DNA of 40,672 bases from Entamoeba invadens IP1. Lineage: Eukaryota > Evosea > Mastigamoebida > Endamoebidae. This document shows, piece after piece, positions 19,601 to 30,045 of this stretch (position 1 is the first letter of the stretch; every line of letters starts with the position of its first letter). The notes beneath the pieces were generated by a model that was given only the letters and a program-made list of their open reading frames with translations, searched no databases and was not told the DNA's origin. The position numbers and the translations under genes are program-made. Location of the stretch: the NCBI RefSeq assembly GCF_000330505.1, contig NW_004191596.1, forward strand, positions 72,710 to 113,381, written 5' to 3'.

Positions 19601-22600
19601 GAGAAAACCGGTGTGGATTACACATAATAGAACAAGTAAAAGTGTTAAGCATATCACAGGGAACGTCGCGGGGCTTTTCTATATAAACGAATTTAATATC
19701 ACAACAGGGTGTCCGGTAACTGAACACCTTAATACAAGCGCCTGGGTGCAAAATACACTGACTTTCAATCAGTCGTGTATCAACGAGAAGTTGCCCGACT
19801 TGCAAGTCTACACCTCCGCATTGATCATTGGGACCTTCCAAATGCGATTTGTAACAACAACAGACGTCATAGTGTCATTCCACAAGAACACAACACTCGC
19901 TAAGGAAATTAACACATCCAAAAATTTGACGTCGAATATTATGGCGATGTACCAGCACGGCGTCAATTTCACTAGATTTAACACAAAATGTGCGGCTGGA
20001 TACGTCTTTTATAATAAAACGGCGTTTGTCACACAACTCAAAGTTCTGTCGGACGTCAAAACCGTTTGTGAGAGCGACGAGGCCTTCAACGAAGTCACCA
20101 AAACGTGTCAAAACTGTCACATTTTATATGGAAATGCATGTCAGAAGTGTGTGAGTGACACGTGTACGTTGTGTGATTTAAAGTATCGTTTAGACAGTAC
20201 TGGGCACTGCACTTCAATTGAAAAGTGTTTGATTTATTCTTCAAGTTATTGTGTAGAATGTGAGAGTGGGTATTGGGCGGACAGTCAGTGTGTTTCGTGT
20301 CAAATTGGATGTCAAAAGTGTACCAAAAGTGGGTGTACCTTATGTGAGAACAACAGCTCGTTAATTCTTAATGGAAATTGTGTCCCAATACCAAATAGTT
20401 TAATTATAGTTCCACAAACTATAATTGCCTGTGAGAGGAATTATTACTCGACGACTGTAATGTGTGCGTTGTGCACTTCTAAGTACCCAAACTGCGAGGA
20501 GTGCAATACTAAAAGTTGTTTAAAATGCAATTTGGGATATGTTTTAATAGGACAAGATGGCTCTTACAGCTGTCAGGATATGCACTGTAAGACGATAAAA
20601 ACGCCTGAGAAGTGTTTAGAGTGTTCAGAAGAGTATTTTCTGAATATAGAAGGGGACTGTGTGCCTATAATTGAACACTGCAGATATTATGATACCACCA
20701 AATGCATTGAATGCGACAGTCCAAATTATTATTTAGTAAATAACAAATGCACGACGAATGAATCGGAAACTCATTGTTATCAATCGACTCAGATAGGGTG
20801 TGTGGAGTGTGTTGATGGGTACTACAGTGACGGCTCAGTATGTAACAAGTGCAACACGAAATGTAAAAAGTGTGTCTCAACCTTTGATACGTGCACATCG
20901 TGTATAACTGGTGCTTCACTAATTGATAACAAGTGCGTCACGGTCTTCTCATTAGAAGGGATTTGTCTTCAATTCAATCAATATGGATTTTGCACAGCAT
21001 GTAACACGACATATTATGTCTCCGACGGGGGGTGTCTTCAATGTACATCTCCATGTCATGAGTGTCTTTCCAGTGGTAAATGTACTAATTGTATCTCAAA
21101 CTATTACTTACTAGATAATGGAAAGTGCGAGTTAATAAGTTCGATTCTTCATTGTAAGACAGCACAGACGAACATTGGGTGTGTCATATGTGACGACGGA
21201 TTCTATTTAAAATCGAAAATCTGTGTTAAATGTGGAGAAGAGTGTATTTCATGTACTTCAGAGAGTCTCTGTCTTAATTGCAGTAATAATAAAATGATAG
21301 AAAATGGCGCTTGTGTGGATAGAATGGAAATTAAAGGGTGTACCACACTCGTTAATTCTTATTGCGAAAAGTGCGACTTCTGGAAAATGCCATCTGAAGA
21401 TAAGACGAACTGTAAGAGTCACGTTGTGTGGTGGGTCATTCTGCTTCTCACAATTGTGGCGGTCGTCATATTGATAGTAACCATTTTAATTGTTATATAT
21501 ATAGCAATTGTAATAATGAGGCACAAAGAGCAACACATTCGCTATACAAAGTACCACATTTTCATGTTAAAAAAGGCAATACACCAGATCGAGTACTTTC
21601 CTCTGAATACTGAAAGTGCTTTAGTGATGTCTCCAAAGGAACTTTCATTTAGTCCAGAAGCGCATCAGATACCCGTTGATGAAGATACGAGTCTTCAAGT
21701 GATCATTGGGAATGTCGGCAATTCCCCACAGAAAATCCAGTTTGTGACATTTAAAAGAAAGAGGAAGTACATCTTGAAATTTTCGCCAAAGGTGGTTGTG
21801 TTACGACGAGGAGAAGCGTGTGAATTTACTTTGACGATTCATCCCATTTGCTCCTTAAAAATCCGTGACAAAATTGGAGTCGTGTCCTGCGCTCTAAAAA
21901 CTGGAAATGAGAAAGTTAACGAAGTGAGTGTTTTCGCAGAGACAATGTTATCAACAAAACTCGACAAAGACAATTTAAAGGAAATCTCTGTGATCGGAGA
22001 AGGCTCGTTTGGTGTTGTCTTTAAAGGGACTTTTAATGACCAAATAGTAGCTATTAAGCGAATTAGAACGGAAACTAATAGAGACGACGCCTTCGAAGAA
22101 TTCGAAAAAGAAGTTTCCATGTTAGACAAATTTAGATGTGAGTATATCGTCCACTTCTATGGAGCCTGTTTTCTGCCGAATTATTTGTGTTTGGTAACAG
22201 AATTGGCTGAATTCGGAAGTATCCAAGACGTAAAAGATAAAATGCCAATCGACATCTATCCTCTGCATTTAAAAACAAAGTTAATGGTGGACGCGGCAAA
22301 AGGAGTCGAGTATTTACATATCAATGGCATTTTCCATAGAGATATCAAACCAGCTAATATACTCGTGACTTCTTTGGCAGAGGGACAAAAAGTCAACGCA
22401 AAATTGACGGATTTCGGTAGCTCAAGAAATGTAAATTGTTTGAAACAAAACAGCACGTTTACTAAAGGAATTGGAACACCAGTTTGTTATTTTTATCTTT
22501 TAATTGTATTAATATATAATATTTTATTATATATTATAATTATAATTATAATTTAATATATAACTTTATCACAAGTTGAAATAATTGTTTTATTATAGTA

Positions 22601-23473
22601 TTTATAATTATTAAAAATAGTATTATCATTTGGTTTTATTATAGTTGTTTTTATATACTTGATATAGTATTATTTATAGTTTGGTAAGTTGTATTTAATG
22701 GTAAATAATATAGTTTAAATACAATAATAATACAATAAAAATTAATTAATAATAATTTGTAATTTAATGTATAATTTAATTATAATATGACTGATTGAAA
22801 AAATTATAAATAATATAGTTTTAATACTATAAAAATACAACTAAAATAAAAACACTATGATGCTTTGTTTTATTATAATAATTATTAGTAATAAATAGTA
22901 CTTACTATATTTATTTATATCTAAATTATTTTACAAAACCATTTATAACATTTTATCTAAATAAAATAATTATATTATATAGTATATACTACATAATATA
23001 AAAATAATAACTTTTAATAATACTAATAATATATTAATAAGAATCACACCATATTTATAATAATAAAAAGTACTATATATGGTCATAAATATATTAAATA
23101 ATACTATATTATAGTATATTGAATTAATCAATAGCTGTATATGGCACCCGAAGTATTGATAACTGGAAAATATGGGTTTGAATCTGACACGTACTCATTT
23201 GGTATGTCATTATATGAAGTAATAGGGTGGTGCAGTGCTTTTTCAGAGTGCAGATATGTATGGAACATTGCATCAAAAACATCAAACGGAGAACGACCAG
23301 CGTTTTCCCCAAATCACAAACTGTTTGAAGATGTAATTGCTTCGTGTTGGCGACACGAAATAAAACAAAGGATTTCTATGAGCGAAGTTGTTCAGAAATT
23401 AGAAATTATATACGAGAATCTCAACCAAAACACTGATAAAAATAGCAAAGCGCCACAATTTTTATTGTTGTAA
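16700..23473 (+). CDS. Transmembrane receptor-like protein kinase (three exons)
   Basis: The gene model is 16700-16802, 17350-22481 and 23135-23473, giving about 1857 residues. Exon 1 encodes a signal peptide (MGFVCIILINLIVLTTST). The ectodomain has a Ser/Thr-rich, repeat-like region to about 640, then a CXXC-rich region (about 951-1391) like other Entamoeba transmembrane kinases. One membrane span lies at about 1393-1423. The cytoplasmic part has an Ig-like MSP/ASPM-type stretch (about 1462-1570) and a kinase domain (about 1578-1845). The kinase looks active: GEGSFGVV loop, VAIK lysine K1604, HRDIKPAN with catalytic D1699, DFG D1722. Splicing joins GIGTP to LYMAPEVL, restoring the APE motif. 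Both junctions keep frame (phases 1 and 0) and use GTTTGT...TAG sites. Such kinases are thought to sense surface ligands. A MITE is inserted at its stop codon. Confidence 0.92.
16803..17349 (+). other. Intron 1 of the kinase gene
   Basis: The 547-bp intron begins GTTTGTG and ends TAG, matching the Entamoeba splice consensus. It separates the signal peptide exon from the main exon (phase 1, giving LEDLQ across the junction). It contains an internal direct repeat of about 80 bp at 17111-17190 and 17245-17326 (ACAC.GTATTA.AAT.ATTAG.TAATTTAACTATT). This length is large for Entamoeba, where most introns are far shorter. Confidence 0.88.
17111..17326 (+). repeat. Direct repeat pair inside kinase intron 1
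   Basis: Two units of about 80 bp (17111-17190, 17245-17326) share TAATTTAACTATT and ATAAATAATATATT with a few substitutions. The duplication partly explains the long intron. Confidence 0.75.
22482..23134 (+). other. Intron 2 of the kinase gene
   Basis: The 653-bp intron starts GTTTGTT, the Entamoeba consensus 5' site, and ends AATAG. It splits the kinase activation loop between GIGTP and LYMAPE (phase 0). Read through without splicing, the frame ends after 25 nonsense hydrophobic residues. The interior is low-complexity AT with no recognised element. Confidence 0.9.
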
Positions 23474-23475
23474 AG

Positions 23476-23919
23476 GGGGCAGACCTTTCCCACCCTCACC
23501 CCGTCTAAATATAGAATTAATTTACTATATTTTATAATTTTATAATTATAATTATAGTAAATGGGCGTTTTGGATAATATTAGGTCTGGTTCCCGAATTC
23601 AAGAAATGCCGAAAATTCACCTCGAGTTAGTGGAAACCGAGTGAGACGGAACATTGAAAAGAAGGCTCATAAAAACGCACTCAAATAGTCTGTTTGTGCA
23701 CCGTTTCATTCACTTTCCAAGTCCTCCCTTGGCGCGGATCCCCCCTGACCCCCCCCCGCAAGCGGGGGGAACCACATCCGCGTCCACACAGTACGGACAA
23801 GGAAAGTGGGTGACATGGGGACGCACAAACAGTGGCTGAAAAGTGGATTCCCTTCAAAAAACACTCGCGGCAAATATTTTATTTTGGTAAACGGGGTGAG
23901 GGTGGGAAAGGTCTGCCCC
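23476..23919. mobile_element. GC-rich Mutator-type MITE at the kinase stop codon
   Basis: This 444-bp element has about 29-bp terminal inverted repeats without mismatch. They start GGGGCAGACCTTTCCCACCC and continue TCACCCCGT. It is flanked by perfect 9-bp duplications, GTTGTAAAG at 23467-23475 and 23920-23928; the 9-bp size is typical of Mutator-like elements. The interior is far more GC-rich than its surroundings and forms a second large fold-back (about 23688-23837). CTGTTTGTGC faces GCACAAACAG, CGCGGAT faces ATCCGCG, and the tip is CCCCCCGC-AA-GCGGGGGG. No transposase is encoded. The left target copy contains the kinase gene's TAA stop. Confidence 0.92.
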
Positions 23920-23928
23920 GTTGTAAAG

Positions 23929-24511
23929 TGGTTAAAACATTTTATTTTATTTTATTTTATTTGATTAAAGATGTTTGATTGAATGGCAAAAAAATTGCTG
24001 GATACATGGTTAGTAAAATATATATAAAATAATAACACATTGGACATAGCCTTACAAATGTTCTTTTTCACAAAATCCAGAAATAATCTTGCAAATAACC
24101 CGTGTTTTCAATGATATAATATTTATTAATAAAATAAAATTTCTTTAAATCTAAGCTTGAAATTTCAAAAATATTGAATAAATTCCCAGTTATCAGTTAT
24201 TATTATTCCCAAATTTCATTGTTATACAGATACAAGAATTATTGGTTGTCACAGAAAAGTGGTTGTCATGAGAATAATGTTATTAAAAACAAAAAAATAA
24301 TAATTTCCAAATATACAATTTGTGTTTCATTTAAAACAGTAACAGTATTGTTAGGTTAAATCAAAAATTCCAACTTCAATGAAAACACATTTTTGAACAC
24401 TCTAAAAGTAAATTTTAAAATTAAACTCGTTCAAACAGTAAAGCTGATTGTTTGAACATGTTTGGTAATGAAAATGTATTTAATTCAAATGCATTGTTTT
24501 TTGTATAGAAT
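23929..24511. other. AT-rich region between the MITE and the assembly gap
   Basis: This holds the displaced original 3' flank of the kinase gene, starting TGGTTAAAACATTTTATTTTA. No gene was recognised. Confidence 0.5.
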
Positions 24512-24611
24512 NNNNNNNNNNNNNNNNNNNNNNNNNNNNNNNNNNNNNNNNNNNNNNNNNNNNNNNNNNNNNNNNNNNNNNNNNNNNNNNNNNNNNNNNN
24601 NNNNNNNNNNN
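24512..24611. other. Assembly gap (100 N)
   Basis: Exactly 100 undetermined bases, the usual placeholder for a gap of unknown size. Sequence on the right starts inside dispersed repeat copy C, so repeats probably caused the break. Distances across it are unreliable. Confidence 0.99.
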
Positions 24612-24690
24612 TTTTGGGAAACAATTCGAAACACTCCAAAAACATTGTTTCATAATTTTTACTGGCTTTTAAACGTTTTTTCCTAATTCT
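24612..24690 (+). repeat. Dispersed repeat, copy C (left part lost in the gap)
   Basis: TTTTGGGAAACAATTCGAAA followed by CACTCC, CAAAAACATTGTTTCATA and a final CGTTTTTTCCTAATTCTT match copy B at 15393-15470 closely. The 5' part would fall in the N gap. Confidence 0.75.
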
Positions 24691-25068
24691 TTTTTTATCT
24701 TATTTTTTTGTTAATTTCAATGGAAGTGATGGAAAATTAGCGGCTTTGAATTGGCGTTCTAATGTTAAGTAATTGTTTAACTTTGAATTTTAATTAAAGA
24801 CACTCAATTTTAGCGACAGTTGTCAAATATTAACACATCATCATCAAAAAAGACAAAAAAAACATGGCGATGGTGTTTGTTCCAGTGTTAAGTTTGGAGG
24901 GTGAAACCTCGTTCTTTCCGTCTATCCAACCCTTCAAAAGGATGAATTTTGTTAAATTTTTTGTACATTAATTTAAGCTGTGATGATGTGGCGACTTAAA
25001 AAATTGACAATTTAGTTGTCAATGTGTTGAAAATATCTAAAATAAAAACAAAAAACGACAAAAATAGG
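24691..25068. other. AT-rich region 3' of the TLDc gene
   Basis: No gene is evident. A 35-codon frame starting near 24864 (MAMVFVPVLSLEG) is too short to support. Confidence 0.45.
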
Positions 25069-26052
25069 TCAGTTGAGTTGGAAAACAACAACACTCTTTG
25101 GTGTGAAATTGACATCATTAGTCAACTCTTTCTGCTTGGCGGTGTAAGTGTCTGGTTTGCAATAACTCCCGTTTACACCTTTCTTGTGCACACCTATATC
25201 ATGACCAGCACCAAATCCAAAAAGATAAGGTTCGTTTTGAGCCCTAAGATAAAATTCGTTAGTGTCATTTTCACTTTTTTCAAACTTTTTTGGATTCAAA
25301 GTGCCATTTCTCACAAGTGAAAAAATGTACGAACTGCCACCTTTGAGATATTCACTAACTTTATTAATATATCCAGTAAACACGCCACCAAATTTGTTGT
25401 GATTACAGTCTTCTACCACAAAGCACAAGTTGCATTTGTTCATGACTTTTTCACCGAACACAGATGTACCTTTTGACCAATCGTCCTTGTCTGGATCAAA
25501 CACTACACTTCCTATTTTGTACCCCGTCAATATTTCAAGACACGATTTTTCGTCAAGTGTGAGGTGTTCGCGTTTTTCATTTTCAACTTCTTCGTCGTGT
25601 TGTCTTTTCGCATTAATAAATTTCTCTGATTTTTTTATTGTTTCAACTTTAGTGTTTTTCACTTGAATGATTCTGTTTCTTTCGTCTGCATTTTCTAGTG
25701 GTATTGTGTCTTTATTACATTTTTCTTCAAGAAGTGCAATTCTGACATTACATATCTCATACAACTTTTCGTTGTCACTCTTTGATGAATATAGAACTAA
25801 TTCACTTTTGATTTTGTTTGACGCGTTATTTAAATCAGTGGCGATTGTGTCGAGTGAAGTTGTAATGTTCTTCTTATATTCAAATATAGCATCAAGTCTG
25901 CCAAAGTGTCCCTCTGCATTTTCAATGCGTTGATCAATGTCAAGTGACTTGTCGTCAACAAAGTTGTATTCATTTTTGGATTTGTTGAGGTCTGACACCG
26001 CCTTTGCTGCGTTTGTGCAGAGTGTTGAGAGTGTTTTCAACTCGTTTTCCAT
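25069..26052 (-). CDS. TLDc-domain protein with N-terminal coiled coil
   Basis: A 327-residue intronless gene. Residues about 1-160 are charged and helical with heptad-like Leu/Ile/Val spacing (MENELKTLSTLCTNAAKAV onward), a probable coiled coil. Residues about 165-327 match the TLDc domain seen in Entamoeba proteins. Recognisable parts are YKIGSVVFDPDKDDW near its start, FGGVFTGYI in the middle, SSYIFSLVRNG and the late FGFGAGHDIGV segment, followed by a short Tyr/Thr-containing tail. TLDc domains of OXR1 and TBC1D24 type link to oxidative-stress protection and V-ATPase regulation in animals; the role in Entamoeba, where the family is expanded, is unknown. No signal peptide or membrane segment is present, so it is probably cytosolic. 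The ATG at 26052 begins the coiled-coil region and no better upstream start exists. Confidence 0.87.
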   Translation of the reverse strand: MENELKTLSTLCTNAAKAVSDLNKSKNEYNFVDDKSLDIDQRIENAEGHFGRLDAIFEYKKNITTSLDTIATDLNNASNKIKSELVLYSSKSDNEKLYEICNVRIALLEEKCNKDTIPLENADERNRIIQVKNTKVETIKKSEKFINAKRQHDEEVENEKREHLTLDEKSCLEILTGYKIGSVVFDPDKDDWSKGTSVFGEKVMNKCNLCFVVEDCNHNKFGGVFTGYINKVSEYLKGGSSYIFSLVRNGTLNPKKFEKSENDTNEFYLRAQNEPYLFGFGAGHDIGVHKKGVNGSYCKPDTYTAKQKELTNDVNFTPKSVVVFQLN

Positions 26053-26429
26053 GTATGTTTATAGAGTTTATTTGTTTTTATAATTCATTTGGTATAAATC
26101 TCATTTGAAATGATATTTATTTCTAACAAAAAAATGGAATTAATTATATTTAACTGTTATAAATCAATTTCTAACCAAATTATCACAAAATATCATTTAA
26201 GCTTAAAATTGTAGAATTTATATGTAAATTTTTGTTTTTAATTCATAGAAGTCAAAAGGCGAGAAAACCCCAAGATGGTTTGTTTTAATGGTTAAATGAT
26301 ATATTTCCCATTGTTTTGATTATAATATAATTAACTATAAAATAATTACTATTATCATTATACATTATTAATTATATTATTTTAGTAATAAATTATTATT
26401 CAAAACAATATTTGATAAATTATGAATAA
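26053..26429. other. AT-rich divergent intergenic region
   Basis: It lies between the divergently transcribed TLDc and RRM/zinc-knuckle genes and must contain their promoters. No motif could be assigned. Confidence 0.45.
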
Positions 26430-27370
26430 ATGTTAATAAATAAAAGTTTTAAATAATTAAAAAAAACAAAACAATTAAACCTAAAGGGGCACTTATATTT
26501 TGAATGACAGAAACAAACCCAATCACAGTTAGAATCCAACCGATCGACTCCACAATGACAGACGATGATATCCACGCTCTCTTTGATAAATATTCTCCCG
26601 TCTCATATGACAATCCACGATATGAAAAAGACACTCCATTGAATTACTGTATAATCACAATGGGAGATAAGGAAGCAGCTGACACTCTCATTAAAGAGAA
26701 GAATGGGAGTGAATGGGATGGAGTCAAGATCAAAATGTATGTTGATAAAAAAGACCCATCAAGATTAACAGTGAACTTTTTATATGGGACACTGAATAAG
26801 GATGAGAAAGACGTCAAGAAGTATTTGAAGGGATATAAAGTGAAGAGTGTCGAGAGATTAATTTCCAAAAAAGGGACATTAATGCGTAGCTATTTACATG
26901 TAGTTCTTAAAGATTTGGAGTCAGCAATACAAATGAAAAAGGACTTTGAAACCAGAGAAGAGACAAAGAAATACGAGTTGCAGTTTATTACTAAAACAGG
27001 TGAACATATCAATCAATGTTTTATATGTGGGAAATATGGACATAAGAAAGCTGATTGCCCTGAAAAAGGTAAACATGCTCCAGTCATAAAAACACGAGAC
27101 ATGAAAATTGCCGAACAAAAACATAAAAAATACGTTTTAAAGAAAAAGGAACAGAACAAAAATAAGAAAGGAATAAAACGAGAAAAGCAAAACACAAAGG
27201 AGTGAATGAATTGAAGCGACTATTTTATTTTAATTTTATATTTTTATTAAAAATTAATACAACTAGGTTTGATATGTTTTATTTTACTATAGTTTATAGT
27301 AAACATATTATTAAATAATTATAATAGTATTTCATTTATTGATTAGTATTTATATTATTAACTATAGATT
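26430..27370 (+). repeat. Left arm of the RRM/zinc-knuckle inverted duplication
   Basis: The arm includes the gene at 26504-27205 plus both flanks. The 5' flank (ATTAAACCTAAAG.GGCACT) and 3' flank (ACAACTAGGTTTGATATGTT and TAGTATTTATATTA) match the reverse complement of 30046-30990. Confidence 0.85.
26504..27205 (+). CDS. RRM and CCHC zinc-knuckle RNA-binding protein, copy 1
   Basis: A 233-residue probable RNA-binding protein. Residues about 6-82 form an RRM-like fold (ITVRIQPI near the start, NYCIITMGDKEAAD as the third strand). A second weaker RRM-like unit covers about 88-150 (LTVNFLYGTLNKDEKDVKKYL). A retroviral-type zinc knuckle CX2CX4HX4C follows (C172, C175, H180, C185), then a very basic Lys-rich tail of about 45 residues. 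Such proteins act in mRNA processing, export or small-RNA pathways; the specific role is not visible. It has an inverted paralogue at 30248-30949 of identical length. No retroelement polymerase or integrase lies nearby, so the zinc knuckle need not come from a Gag protein. The ATG follows the flank shared with the paralogue. Confidence 0.85.
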   Translation: MTETNPITVRIQPIDSTMTDDDIHALFDKYSPVSYDNPRYEKDTPLNYCIITMGDKEAADTLIKEKNGSEWDGVKIKMYVDKKDPSRLTVNFLYGTLNKDEKDVKKYLKGYKVKSVERLISKKGTLMRSYLHVVLKDLESAIQMKKDFETREETKKYELQFITKTGEHINQCFICGKYGHKKADCPEKGKHAPVIKTRDMKIAEQKHKKYVLKKKEQNKNKKGIKREKQNTKE

Positions 27371-27400
27371 CATTTTTTACACATTTTCTTGTTTTATTTA

Positions 27401-27640
27401 CAGGGAAAATAAAAAACCCTTTCGTCTTTTTAACCGCTTTTTATCAATTTATTAGTTATAATTAATAACATTATAATAAAAAGTATAATACAAATTACCA
27501 CCTCGGACAGAAATAGTCTCCACGATGCATATTCAACCTTCATGGTAAACAGTATTATACATTTTATTATATTAATATTATAAAAATCTATAAAATCAAG
27601 TGAAAGCGGTTAAAAAGACGAAAGCGTTTTTTAGCCCCTG
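27401..27640. mobile_element. Mariner/Tc1-type MITE with TA duplication
   Basis: This 240-bp element is flanked by TA at 27399-27400 and 27641-27642. Termini begin CAGGG and pair imperfectly for about 40 bp. The best block is CTTTCGTCTTTTTAACCGCT at the left against AGCGGTTAAAAAGACGAAAG at the right. The interior is noncoding and shares about 140 bp with 12251-12410 in reverse orientation. It sits in the spacer of the RRM/zinc-knuckle inverted duplication. Confidence 0.85.
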
Positions 27641-27642
27641 TA

Positions 27643-28130
27643 TAATTTTTTTATTAGGCAGTTTTTTTTGTTATTTGGTTTTTTTAAAAAAGACTACACG
27701 TTTTATTTTTTTAACATTTTTATCACAAAGATATTACTCAAACCAACTACCATATAAAAATACATTTAAATAAGATATTACATCGAAGATATTTTTTTTA
27801 TATAAATTTTCAGGGTGTATGCAATCATGACTTTAAAAATCTCAAAATGGTTTTTTTCAAGCCGATAAAAAATTTTGGTATTCTAAAAAATAAACAAATA
27901 CAACAATAAATTTGGAGATGTACTTAAAGTAATTGATTTTAATTTTTTTTAAAAGATTGTACGTTCACAATAAAGTTCATTTCAACGATGAATGTCGTGG
28001 TAATTCTATATATAAATATAAAAAATGTAATCGTAAAATACATTATTGTCTTTGTCATAATAATAAGCAATTGTGTGAACCAATAATATGAACGAAAACA
28101 TTATTTTAGTTTTACAATTTTATATTTCTA
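27643..28130. other. AT-rich region between the MITE and the SPRY pseudogene
   Basis: No gene was recognised. A CAGGGTGTATGCAATC word at 27813 resembles a transposon end, but no partner was found. Confidence 0.45.
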
Positions 28131-29926
28131 TAATTATTTCCCAGTCTACCACGGAAAGTTGTTATTTATAACAAATTCGAAGAAAAAGACGAAATGTTAT
28201 TGACAAAATTAACTCGGTTAATACCTAAAAATGGAAGAACAGAAATTGTATATATAGCTGACACACATATTATATCGGAAAAGATGTCAAAGTTAATGAA
28301 AAATGGAGAGTACTTCTATAGAACTCTTTCAGGAAACTCATTGCCCACATTGAGAGAGAAAATGTGTCCAATAAAGTCAACTGTCAAAATCAGTGATAAC
28401 CCACCTTTAAAAGACTTCATTGGATTAATTGAGAAATGCGCGACTGAGACATTCAAAGCCAAAATTTGCTTAGAAAAGCCCGTAGTGTTGTTTGATAATA
28501 ACATAAAAGAAATTACACTAATAAATTGTAAAGGAAAACAAACAAAAAATTTTAAAGGGAATGAAATGAATGGACTTCCACTGATGTGGTATGACTCACT
28601 TGTTTTAGAAAAGATTATAATGAAAAAGTGTTGAAATATCTTCTTTCAAAGTAAGTCAAAACACTATAGAAAAATAACAATTTTTGATTGTACAGCCATT
28701 CAAGTGTATTACAACTTCACTCAATTTTATGAAATTTACGTCTTGAAATCAAAAGCTGTGATGTTTATTCACACGTTGAATCACATGGATGTGTCAAGAA
28801 AAGATGTCACATTTAAATGTAAAAATGTTACATTAAATAACACAAAAAGTGGTACGCCTTTACTTGTCACATCTAGAGAAATGAAGACAAATTTGATAAA
28901 ATTGACAAAGAAAATGAAGTACTTATTGACCACAAACTTGAAAGTACTAAACAAGTAACTTCAGAAAATGATAAAGTAAAAACATTGCAAGTCTCTTCTT
29001 TACATCCAACAACAATCCACCGTTTGTATATTGTTAAAAGTCAATCAGTATCTACAATCGAATTTTTATTTATGGAACAAGTAGTACTTCCGTTATTTTG
29101 TTAAATCGATTTCATTGGTGGTGAGCACTTCAAACCATTTGTTTCATATTAAGCAGAGGGGATGGGTACCATTAATTTTCAATAAAAATTTCCCGAGTGG
29201 TTTCTAAAGATGTTGACCATCACAAGTAAACAAGACAGAGGACCCAAATACTGTGAATTTCCCTCTCCATTCCCTTTTGTACATTTACATAATAACAACA
29301 AAGCTATTGAAAAATCGGTGTATTAAGTGCTTCACAAATTCTTCAATATTGATGGGCGTATTATAATTGATGAAAATGGGTGTATAAAACGAATTAAAAG
29401 TGCCAACTTTGTTTTTGGAGACAAAGTTGTGTCGTTCGACTTTATGACAATTCATTTTACAGACTCGCCAATGAGGGTCTTAAACAAATCTGGTGAATTG
29501 GAGGACATTTACAATATCAGATACTATGAGGTTGAAGTCACAGGCCTTTCTACTGTGGCCATTGGCCTATTCACAAACAGTGTATTTGCATTTGAAAAAG
29601 ACCAGATGGTGGGAAGGATGGAAAACACGATAGGATATCACAGTGATGATAGTAATATATATCATGGGTATAAATCTGCTATAATACATACAAACAAGAC
29701 GTATGGTAATGTCATCGATGCAATCAATGTAGTTAGATGTAGTGTTCTTGTCGATAGCAAAAAACATGTTTTTCACGTTGAATGGTAATAATGTATATCG
29801 AGTGAAGAAAGAGTGGAATGTGTTTTGTGTGGCTATCACAATGAAAGAGTACAAACACATAAGCATTAACGTGGCGAAATAAAATTTAATTCTGATGTGA
29901 AAAAGATAGCAAAAGGTAAAGGATAG
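28131..29926 (+). pseudogene. Decayed SPRY-domain protein gene
   Basis: Three separated frames read as one Entamoeba SPRY-family protein. The first (28137-28634) gives FPSLPRKVVIYNKF through to a repeat-rich N-terminal region. The second (28704-28958) continues it. The third (29327-29788) carries the SPRY core, with YYEVEVTGLSTVAIGLF, GYHSDDSNIYHGY and, in a shifted frame, MFFTLNGNNVYRVKK. Damage includes a frameshift near 28620, an in-frame TAA just before 29327 and a frameshift in an A-run near 29760, plus other breaks in 28959-29326. Possible intron ends at about 28649-28694 (GTAAGT...TACAG) suggest the parent may have had an intron. No intact start is visible. SPRY domains mediate protein binding; this copy cannot make a full product. 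Confidence 0.8.
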
Positions 29927-30045
29927 AAAGTCAGGAAACATGAAATTGAGAGACTTGAAGATGATATAACAAACAGTCGCAAAGAGTGTGTCGTCATGTA
30001 AATTGGATTTGTTTAACTTATTCACAAGTAAATAGTTATATTTAT
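29927..30045. other. Short AT-rich spacer
   Basis: No feature was recognised between the SPRY pseudogene and the right arm of the inverted duplication. Confidence 0.4.

Noticed and set aside
23750..23775. C-run/G-run hairpin as a bacterial-type terminator
   Set aside because: The genome is eukaryotic and the hairpin is the centre of a transposon fold-back.
23654..23839. 61-codon Pro-rich frame in the GC-rich MITE
   Set aside because: It runs through the hairpin tip and its length follows from high GC; nothing suggests translation.
24421..24686. Open frames crossing the N gap
   Set aside because: They exist only because undetermined bases contain no stop codons.
26504..27205. Zinc-knuckle gene as a retrotransposon Gag
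   Set aside because: No polymerase, protease, RNase H or integrase is nearby, and the RRM-like units fit a cellular RNA-binding protein better.
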